Origin: a virus
Direction: 5' to 3' (one strand)
Virus record (IMG/VR): IMGVR_UViG_3300025141_011586
Span: 1-64,000 of that record
DNA: 64,000 nucleotides
Shown here: positions 59,916 to 64,000 of the stretch, piece after piece
Numbering within the stretch: the stretch's first letter is position 1
How the letters are laid out: each line of letters begins with the position of its first letter
The notes under the pieces: model-generated
What the model was told of the DNA's origin: nothing
Seen by the model: only the letters and a program-made list of their open reading frames with translations
The model's database searches: none
Program-made: the position numbers and the translations under genes

Positions 59916-60137
59916 ATGTTCACAATATTTTTAATTTACATTTTATACTGCTATAAGAATTTTTTGCCGGTGCTATGGTATGATTGGGTTCTCCTTTGTG
60001 CCGTTTTCATCGGGTCCCTTTTTTGGGACCTCTGTAAAATATCTTACGCAACAGCTATAACGAGAAGAGATTTAAATGAGTCACTCAAGGCCAGAAATCA
60101 AAATCAAGAAACTTCATTCTTTAGCAAGATTACCTGA
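59916..60137 (+). CDS. Possible small membrane protein
   Basis: 73 residues, strongly hydrophobic for the first 45 (FTIFLIYILYCYKNFLPVLW, then VLLCAVFIGSLFW), so two membrane segments are possible, then a polar end. It begins 2 nt after the previous stop and overlaps the dUTPase gene by 62 bp, which weakens the case. There is no obvious ribosome site. It may be a real small membrane protein tied to glycan export or only an open frame. Confidence 0.35.
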   Translation: MFTIFLIYILYCYKNFLPVLWYDWVLLCAVFIGSLFWDLCKISYATAITRRDLNESLKARNQNQETSFFSKIT

Positions 60138-60519
60138 AAGGCAGACTTCGGGAGCGGTAGGGTATGATATATGCACGGTGGAAGAGACTTTCTTTCCTCC
60201 AGGGGAGGTAACTCTGGTAAGGACGGGAATTTCCATAGAGCTTCCAGAAGGGTATCATGCTGAGTTATACACAAGAAGTTCCTGGGGAAAGCGTGGTCTC
60301 CATTTGGCTAACGGAGTGGGTATTATAGATTGTGACTACCGTGGCGAGTTAATTTTTTCGTATGCTAATATAAGTGCTGGGAGACATTCTATTCACCCAG
60401 GTGTCAGAGTAGGGCAGTTGTTAATTAGAAAAACGCATGTTTTAGATGTAGTGGAAGTAGATAATTTGAGCAGCACAGAGCGGGATGACGGTGGATTCGG
60501 TTCCACTGGAGAAATCTAA
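60076..60519 (+). CDS. dut: dUTPase
   Basis: 147 residues with all five trimeric dUTPase motifs: SGAVGYDIC (motif 1), RSSWGKRGL (motif 2), GIIDCDYRGEL (motif 3), GVRVGQLLI (motif 4) and RDDGGFGSTG (motif 5, the flexible C-terminal arm). It hydrolyses dUTP and keeps uracil out of phage DNA, in line with the UDG-like domain on the polymerase. Confidence 0.94.
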   Translation: MSHSRPEIKIKKLHSLARLPERQTSGAVGYDICTVEETFFPPGEVTLVRTGISIELPEGYHAELYTRSSWGKRGLHLANGVGIIDCDYRGELIFSYANISAGRHSIHPGVRVGQLLIRKTHVLDVVEVDNLSSTERDDGGFGSTGEI

Positions 60520-60531
60520 GGAATATATGCG

Positions 60532-61737
60532 ATGCCATGGACGGAGGATGGTAAATACATTAAAAGGAGCGAACTCATGAATTTAAACATACCTGATTTG
60601 GATATTGAAGATTTTGAACCTGATCTTGACGCAGTGAAAGATGAGGTTATTGACGCTGCCAGTGGCGCGATGGTCTATGGGATTATAGGGACGGGTCAAG
60701 GCGGAGGAAGGATAGCTAAAGCGTTCTACGACCTTGGCTACCACAAGACTGTCGCAGTTAATACAGCGAAGGCTGATCTAGCCCTGCTAGAGCTTCCTGA
60801 CAACCACAAACTCCATATAGATACCTTCACGGATCAAGGTGCAGGCAAGGATCAAGAGCGGGGGAAGCAAGCTGTTGAAGAGAAGAGCCAAGAAGTATTC
60901 AATAAGCTCAGAGAGATTTTTGGAGAACGGATAGACAGAATCCTGGTATGCGCGGGGACTGCTGGAGGCACTGGTGGTGGAAGCGTAACGACCCTGGTAG
61001 GAATTGCTAAGAGATATTTCACCTACGTAGGCAAAGAGGACGCGAACAACAGAGTTGGGGTGGTTGCCTCTCTACCAACAGATGGTGAATGTGCGTCCCC
61101 TACGGTTGCTAAGAATGCATATACCAGGGTCACTGATCTGTGTGATAAAGCGAAAAAGGGCGAGTTTGCCCCGCTTATTCTAGTGGACAACCAGAAGATT
61201 AAGAAGCTTTACCCGAGTCTGACAGTCAAGCAATTTTGGCCTACCTTAAATAATACTATCGCGGGATTGTTTCATGTGTTCAACGCCTTGGCTACGCAGA
61301 ATTCTAACTATACAACTTTTGATCCTGCCGATTATGATTCCATTATGAGGGCTAAGGGCTGCATGATCATGGGCGTTACGAATGTTAAGAATTTTGAGGA
61401 GGAGACAGCCCTGTCTATGGCTCTAAAGCAAAATCTGGAGAAGACTCTGTTGGCGGAGGGATTCAATTTGAGGACTGCCAAGGCTGCTGCTTCTATAGTG
61501 GTTGGAGGATCTACCCTCTTCGAGGAAGTGGCTGGACTGATGGATTCTATTGAGTATGGTTTCGATACACTTGGAACTATGACTGGTGGAGCAACCGTGC
61601 ATCGCGGTATTTATGAGGATGAGAAGAAGCAAAGTCTTGTTGCCTATACGATAGTTGGTGGGCTTGATTCTCCGACGAAGAGAATAGAGGGGCTTAAAAA
61701 GTTTTTGAGATCGTCGGATGACGTATACGGAGAATAA
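60532..61737 (+). CDS. FtsZ/tubulin-superfamily GTPase
   Basis: 401 residues from the first ATG; the ATG at 60577 (386 residues) has a better AAGGAG site and may be the true start. GIIGTGQGGGRIAKAF (50-65) is the first nucleotide loop; VNTAKADLALL and QGAGKDQERGKQAVEE follow FtsZ order; CAGTAGGTGGGSVTTL (140-155) is the tubulin signature; FDPADYDSIMRAKGCMIMG matches the T7 loop, with Asp264 and Asp267 in the catalytic positions that act across the polymer interface. It should bind GTP and form filaments. Phage tubulins such as PhuZ position DNA in infected cells, but this protein reads closer to FtsZ. Its stop overlaps the uvsX start. Confidence 0.85.
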   Translation: MPWTEDGKYIKRSELMNLNIPDLDIEDFEPDLDAVKDEVIDAASGAMVYGIIGTGQGGGRIAKAFYDLGYHKTVAVNTAKADLALLELPDNHKLHIDTFTDQGAGKDQERGKQAVEEKSQEVFNKLREIFGERIDRILVCAGTAGGTGGGSVTTLVGIAKRYFTYVGKEDANNRVGVVASLPTDGECASPTVAKNAYTRVTDLCDKAKKGEFAPLILVDNQKIKKLYPSLTVKQFWPTLNNTIAGLFHVFNALATQNSNYTTFDPADYDSIMRAKGCMIMGVTNVKNFEEETALSMALKQNLEKTLLAEGFNLRTAKAAASIVVGGSTLFEEVAGLMDSIEYGFDTLGTMTGGATVHRGIYEDEKKQSLVAYTIVGGLDSPTKRIEGLKKFLRSSDDVYGE

Positions 61738-62747
61738 TGAACGAAGAAGTTTTTAAGAGGTTGAAGGGGGCTGGATTACTTTCTGACCAGCCGATGGATT
61801 TAGGTTTAGTTCCAACAGGTTCTATGGCTCTAAATATGGTTGTATCAGGTAAATATGATGGGGGAATTCCCGTAGGAGGGATTACCCAGATAAAAGGGGA
61901 GTCTTCAACCGCTAAAACTGTTTTCGTTACAGGTATTTTAAGGGCAGCGCAAAAGAAGGGATATTATGCAGTCCTAGCTGACAGTGAGAATGCTTATAAT
62001 GTTGATTTCGCAAAGATGCTGGGGATAGATCCCACTAGGCTGTTCTATCACGCCCCAGAAAGTATAGAGGAGTCTTTTGAATATATTGAAAACACTATTA
62101 ACCAGATTAGGGATATGGATCCTGATACTCCTATTGTGGTCGGTTATGATAGTATCGCTGTTAGCCCTACTCGCAAGGAGCTAAAGGGTGAGGACTACGA
62201 GCAGTCTCAGATTGATGGAGCCTACAGGGCTAAGATAACTGGCGGGTGCCTTCGTAAGATAAACCCTATACTACGCAAAAAGAGGGTAGCGTTGGTGATC
62301 GTTAACCAGCTTAGAAGTAAGGTGGGAGTCATGTATGGAAGCCCTGATACTAACGCTGCGGGAGGTAGAGCCTTGGAATACTATCTAGCTGTGGATCTTA
62401 AAACTATATCAAACAAGACCTCTGACCTTCTCAGGAATGAGAACAAGAAGATTATAGGTATCAGAGGCACTGTGAGGAACACCAAGAATAAAGTTTCTAT
62501 GCCTTACAGGGAGTGTGAGTTCGAGCTTATGTATGATAAAGGGTTGACTGAGGACTTCGGTTTGCTGAAGAGTTTAGTTGAAGAGGGGCATATCTCTAAG
62601 AACGGAGCTTGGTATAATTGTGGAGATAAAAAGTTTCAAAACATAGATTCTTTCCGTAAACTTTTGGAGGACAAGAGTTTAGAGGAATTTGATGAAGTGA
62701 GAAAAATTTTGAAAGTTGATTTGACAAAGAAGATAGAATCACTATAA
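61737..62747 (+). CDS. uvsX: Recombinase, UvsX/RecA family
   Basis: 336 residues. GGIPVGGITQIKGESSTAKT places the Walker A at 54-61 with an unusual GESSTAKT sequence (RecA has GPESSGKT). ADSENAYNVDFAKMLGID, VVGYDSIAVSPTRKEL (Walker B) and VALVIVNQLRSKVGVMYGSP (L2-side region) match RecA/UvsX. It pairs homologous strands for recombination-driven replication with the gp46/47- and gp32-like proteins found here. Start overlaps the FtsZ-like gene by one base. Confidence 0.9.
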   Translation: MNEEVFKRLKGAGLLSDQPMDLGLVPTGSMALNMVVSGKYDGGIPVGGITQIKGESSTAKTVFVTGILRAAQKKGYYAVLADSENAYNVDFAKMLGIDPTRLFYHAPESIEESFEYIENTINQIRDMDPDTPIVVGYDSIAVSPTRKELKGEDYEQSQIDGAYRAKITGGCLRKINPILRKKRVALVIVNQLRSKVGVMYGSPDTNAAGGRALEYYLAVDLKTISNKTSDLLRNENKKIIGIRGTVRNTKNKVSMPYRECEFELMYDKGLTEDFGLLKSLVEEGHISKNGAWYNCGDKKFQNIDSFRKLLEDKSLEEFDEVRKILKVDLTKKIESL

Positions 62748-62749
62748 TA
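62742..62749 (+). promoter_or_regulatory. CTATAATA element before a small gene
   Basis: The same box as the other late-type elements, here overlapping the end of uvsX and 10 nt before the next ATG, leaving space for a weak GGATAAG ribosome site. Confidence 0.4.
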
Positions 62750-62759
62750 GGATAAGTAA

Positions 62760-63026
62760 ATGAGCGAAGTATCAAACAAATTGGTTAGGTTCCTTGAGGA
62801 CGCTTTCGAGCGAGTCTTTCAAAAGAAAGATTTGTCCGAGATGTCGGATTCTTTGGAAATTTCTAAATGTTCATTTGAATATAAGACTCTGGAAGAGTAT
62901 ACTGAGGCGGGAAACAGGTTCAGGAGAACCAAGTCTCAGATGGAACGCAACCTCCCTAGGGAGGAAGCCTTCGAAGAGTACAAACAACAAAAACTAAAAG
63001 GAAAAGAGAATGTCAGTCCAAACTAA
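62760..63026 (+). CDS. Small charged protein, unknown
   Basis: 88 residues, rich in Glu, Lys and Ser, mainly helical (NKLVRFLEDAFERVFQKKDL, YTEAGNRFRRTKSQMERN). It overlaps the following gene by 17 bp. Not recognised; a UvsX- or replication-linked accessory protein is possible from position. Confidence 0.6.
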   Translation: MSEVSNKLVRFLEDAFERVFQKKDLSEMSDSLEISKCSFEYKTLEEYTEAGNRFRRTKSQMERNLPREEAFEEYKQQKLKGKENVSPN

Positions 63027-63804
63027 ACTGAAGAACTACTCAGAGCTTAATGTCCAAGCCCCTGCGATTTTTGCAGAAGCACCAGCGGCTCATGTCTCCA
63101 AGAACTACAAGTTTGTCCCTACCTACAAGGTGCTGGAAATGTTTGCCGATCAAGGCTGGGAGCCTTACAGCGCAAACCAAGTTAAGGGTAGGACTGTTGA
63201 TGCGGATATGACTGCGAAGCACGTTGTTCGTATGAGGCATAGGGACCTCACGCTGAAGGAAGTTGGAGACACGATCCCTGAGCTGGTGTGCGTTAATGCT
63301 CACAATTGGCAATCTGGGTATAAGCTTCTCTCTGGCCTGTTCAGGCTAGTGTGCTCAAATGGCATGATTGTCCAGGATCAGAGCTTCGGAGAACCTGTCC
63401 ACCTCCGCCACGAGGGAGTCACTGGAGAGGTGGTGTATAACCTTTCCCAGAAGTTCTGTAAGGAGTCCATGAAAAATGTCGAGGAGGTCTTTCGGTGGAA
63501 GAATATTGATCTGTCCACAGACCAAAAGCGAGAGTTCGCCCAAAAGGCAACCGCCCTCCGCTGGGAAGCGGTTCCTGAGGAGTTCACAAACGAACTTCTC
63601 CGAGTTCGCCGCCCTCAGGATAAGGGAGACGATCTCTGGTCCACGTTTAATGTTGTTCAGGAGAACCTGATCAGAGGTGGTTGGTACAACTCTGATACAC
63701 GCAGGATGGTGCGCCCTATTGTAAATATCACCAAGGATATTGATATCAATTCAAATCTTTGGGAGCTAGCATCTGGATATGTTCCTGATTTTTGGAACAA
63801 CTGA
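63010..63804 (+). CDS. DUF932-type phage/plasmid protein
   Basis: 264 residues. HVVRMRHRDL, PELVCVNAHNWQSGYKLLSG and LFRLVCSNGMIV are characteristic of the DUF932 family carried by many phages and plasmids, whose function is not settled. Codons end in C more often than in neighbouring genes, as in the capsid gene, which may reflect high expression or recent arrival. Starts within the previous gene, behind AAAAGGAAAAGAG. Confidence 0.72.
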   Translation: MSVQTKLKNYSELNVQAPAIFAEAPAAHVSKNYKFVPTYKVLEMFADQGWEPYSANQVKGRTVDADMTAKHVVRMRHRDLTLKEVGDTIPELVCVNAHNWQSGYKLLSGLFRLVCSNGMIVQDQSFGEPVHLRHEGVTGEVVYNLSQKFCKESMKNVEEVFRWKNIDLSTDQKREFAQKATALRWEAVPEEFTNELLRVRRPQDKGDDLWSTFNVVQENLIRGGWYNSDTRRMVRPIVNITKDIDINSNLWELASGYVPDFWNN

Positions 63805-63805
63805 C

Positions 63806-63845
63806 CTAAATAATACTGGTGGGGGGGCAAAATCTCCTCCACTGG
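63806..63845 (+). promoter_or_regulatory. Possible promoter and strong leader hairpin
   Basis: CTAAATAATA (63806-63815) resembles the element at 18353. Right after it, 63816-63827 can pair with 63834-63845 over 12 bp (four G-U pairs) around a CAAAAT loop. No T-run follows, so it is more likely a leader or processing hairpin than a terminator. Confidence 0.4.
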
Positions 63846-63853
63846 TAAGACCT

Positions 63854-64000
63854 ATGAAGAGTAAATTCAGATCACCTCTGTACCTAGACGATGATCATCT
63901 GTATATAACGGAGGCACAGCTACAGTTTTACATCAATGGGCTGGAAAATCCAACCAAGATTTCTGACATAATGTCAGGAGGCACGGTTTCTGTGAAGTTC
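63854..64000 (+). CDS. Unknown protein, 3' partial
   Basis: An ATG followed by 48 open codons to the window edge (MKSKFRSPLYLDDDHLYITE, then LQFYINGLENPTKISD). Upstream lie a weak GGTAAGA site and a strong hairpin. The visible part is not recognised. Confidence 0.55.
   Translation, partial: MKSKFRSPLYLDDDHLYITEAQLQFYINGLENPTKISDIMSGGTVSVKF

Noticed and set aside
60532-61737. FtsZ-like gene as host contamination
   Set aside because: It is tightly flanked by phage dut and uvsX, overlapping the latter, so it belongs to the phage genome.
1-64000. tRNA genes, integrase, repressor or lysogeny region
   Set aside because: No cloverleaf-like sequences with CCA ends or recombinase motifs were noticed by eye; a dedicated tRNA search was not possible.

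Overview
The window is a piece of a large, lytic, T4-type contractile-tail phage (myovirus) genome. It carries recognisable relatives of T4 head and tail proteins (gp6/J baseplate, prohead protease gp21, scaffold gp22, major capsid gp23, neck gp13/gp14, gp15, sheath gp18, tube gp19), T4-type replication and recombination proteins (gp41 helicase, gp32 SSB, gp46/gp47, UvsX) and a short gp55-like late sigma factor. It departs from T4 in having a family A rather than family B DNA polymerase, a class II (B12-type) ribonucleotide reductase, a GroES, an FtsZ/tubulin-family GTPase and a 14 kb block of sugar genes. The host cannot be named from the sequence. No integrase, repressor, tRNA or CRISPR array was seen. 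Terminase and portal are not recognised here.

Layout. 1-18.3 kb: baseplate and tail-fibre module, ending in a PAAR spike tip; it includes a beta-helix protein and a 1499-residue Cys-rich, repeat-bearing protein. 18.4-23.2 kb: head module (three small proteins, protease, scaffold, capsid), with an exact T4 late-promoter sequence before the scaffold and a strong terminator after the capsid gene. 23.3-28.7 kb: neck, sheath and tube, closed by a UUCG-loop terminator. 28.8-31.4 kb: a large unknown protein, possibly packaged. 31.4-32.9 kb: small divergent genes (resolvase, thioredoxin-like protein, late sigma factor). 32.9-36.2 kb: a family A DNA polymerase in three pieces, with the exonuclease domain interrupted by two genes on the opposite strand. 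36.1-45.8 kb: epimerase, gp47/gp46, NrdJ, GroES, zinc ribbon, DnaB-type helicase, HExxH protein, SSB, lipoprotein, then a terminator. 45.9-59.9 kb: an almost unbroken chain of mostly overlapping glycan genes (glycosyltransferases, methyltransferases, deacetylases, NeuA/NeuB-like enzymes, formyltransferase, asparagine-synthase-like amidotransferase). 60-64 kb: dUTPase, FtsZ-like GTPase, UvsX, DUF932 protein and the start of another gene.

The most interesting points are: (a) the three-part polymerase with an inverted insertion and what looks like a private promoter for the second part; (b) a recurring CTATWATA element only 3-5 nt before start codons that lack a Shine-Dalgarno sequence, including two nearly symmetric copies each placed to serve two divergent genes, which suggests leaderless late mRNAs read by the encoded gp55-like sigma; (c) an FtsZ-like GTPase with intact nucleotide-binding and T7-loop motifs beside dut and uvsX; (d) a phage-borne nonulosonic-acid-like glycan cluster. 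All functional calls rest on reading motifs by eye; no database search was run.
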